Below are positions 22,732 to 23,271 of a stretch of DNA of 23,271 bases, one piece after another. This DNA comes from JAFKKS01 sp039808325 (GTDB lineage Bacteria > Pseudomonadota > Alphaproteobacteria > Rhizobiales > Xanthobacteraceae), in contig JBDHSU010000059.1 in the NCBI GenBank assembly GCA_039808325.1, positions 1 to 23,271 of the forward strand. Reading direction: 5' to 3'. The notes below the pieces were generated by a model that saw only the letters and a program-made list of their open reading frames with translations, ran no database searches and was not told where the DNA came from. Numbering within the stretch: position 1 is the first letter of the stretch; every line of letters starts with the position of its first letter. The translations under genes and the position numbers were made by a program.

Positions 22732-23271
22732 ATGGCGCCTTCGCCTGACGTGTCTCCGCTTTCGACCCTTTCATCGATCATGGTCCCCGTGGATCTCGGC
22801 GCTCAAGCCGAAAGGCGCGTAAGATTCGCTGTCGAGCTGGCCGATCGTTTTTCAAGCCATCTCGTGGGGATCGGTGTGGAGGAGCTTGTCTCGCCCTTAT
22901 ACTTCGAAAGCTCGATTGGTGGAACGCCCGGCTATATCGAGCTTGAGAAGCAGCGCGTGGCGACCGATCTCAAGCAGGCCGCGGCTCTGTTTCAGCGCCT
23001 GGCCGGAGGGCGCAGCGCCGAGTGGCGCTCCGACGTTACCCAGTCATCCCCGTTTTTGTGCAAGCAGGCACGGGCCTGCGATCTCGTCGTTGTGAGCCGG
23101 CAAGGCGTTCACGACGAACAGCAAGGCCCGATGACGGCGGCGCCGGCCGATCTTGTGATGACGGCCGGAAGGCCGATACTCGTGCTCCCTCCTCTGACGC
23201 CAACCGATGGTCGCGTTCTCGAGTGGGCGAGGCTGACCAGGTGGAGCGGGCGCGACGCTATCATGTCGATG
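22732..23271 (+). CDS. Universal stress protein family, 3' end outside the window
   Basis: The first 180 codons of a UspA-superfamily protein. I prefer the ATG at 22732, since GGAAGG lies about 9 nt upstream; an in-frame ATG at 22723 sits too close to it. The N-terminal Usp domain begins SSIMVPVDLGAQAERRVRFA, the usual IMVPVD strand of the family. Later parts include an RACDLVVVSRQG strand-loop and a G-R-P-I-L-V-L-P-P segment, which normally closes the first Usp domain. The next strand in relatives is a VVVAWKDTREARRA-like motif; here it is a divergent W-A-R-L-T-R-W-S-G-R-D-A-I. That may be real divergence, and the window ends too soon to say. A two-domain Usp is expected. Usp genes are frequent members of low-oxygen regulons in Rhizobiales (established for the group); the upstream triple FixK box agrees. 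Confidence 0.82.
   Translation, partial: MAPSPDVSPLSTLSSIMVPVDLGAQAERRVRFAVELADRFSSHLVGIGVEELVSPLYFESSIGGTPGYIELEKQRVATDLKQAAALFQRLAGGRSAEWRSDVTQSSPFLCKQARACDLVVVSRQGVHDEQQGPMTAAPADLVMTAGRPILVLPPLTPTDGRVLEWARLTRWSGRDAIMSM

Overview
The window looks like chromosomal DNA of a high-GC alphaproteobacterium, most likely of the order Hyphomicrobiales (Rhizobiales). The main reason is a complete oxygen-sensing FixL-FixJ pair, with the haem-PAS residues of rhizobial FixL, next to a cysteine-poor FixK-type regulator. The order-level placement is inference. I saw no rRNA, tRNA, CRISPR array, insertion sequence or integrase.

Layout. (1) 1-3801, minus strand: an iron-uptake cassette with an AraC-type regulator, a TonB-dependent siderophore receptor, and the first 134 residues of a siderophore-interacting flavin reductase that runs off the left edge. 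(2) 4097-7063: fixL-fixJ on the minus strand, divergent from fixK on the plus strand, with a perfect 18-bp palindrome between them. (3) 7123-7332: a small conserved-looking protein after fixK. (4) 7352-10063, minus: a fusion of ADP-forming acyl-CoA synthetase and GNAT acetyltransferase (Pat-like). (5) 10171-18816, minus: narK-narG-narH-narJ-narI-ppiC, a complete respiratory nitrate reductase operon with its transporter and a parvulin isomerase. (6) 18817-19536: the narK upstream region and a small one-helix membrane ORF on the plus strand. (7) 19537-22567, minus: an Mla-type lipid transport operon (permease, ATPase, and an MCE protein fused to a PqiC-like domain). (8) 22732 to the right edge, plus: a universal stress protein, 3' end missing.

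How the parts fit together. FixLJ is expected to activate fixK under low oxygen. Reading the non-coding DNA for the rhizobial FixK box, TTG(A/C)-N6-(T/G)CAA, I find exact matches in only two gaps. They lie before narK, before the 67-aa membrane ORF, and as three tandem 15-bp copies before the usp gene (and behind the divergent mla operon). In all three cases the box sits about 41 to 42.5 bp from a predicted transcription start, which is class II FNR/FixK promoter geometry. The window therefore reads as a low-oxygen/nitrate-respiration island with sensor, relay, regulator and three candidate target promoters. The most novel-looking pieces are the FixK-box-preceded 67-aa membrane protein, the triple tandem box at the usp/mla intergenic region, and the MCE-PqiC fusion.
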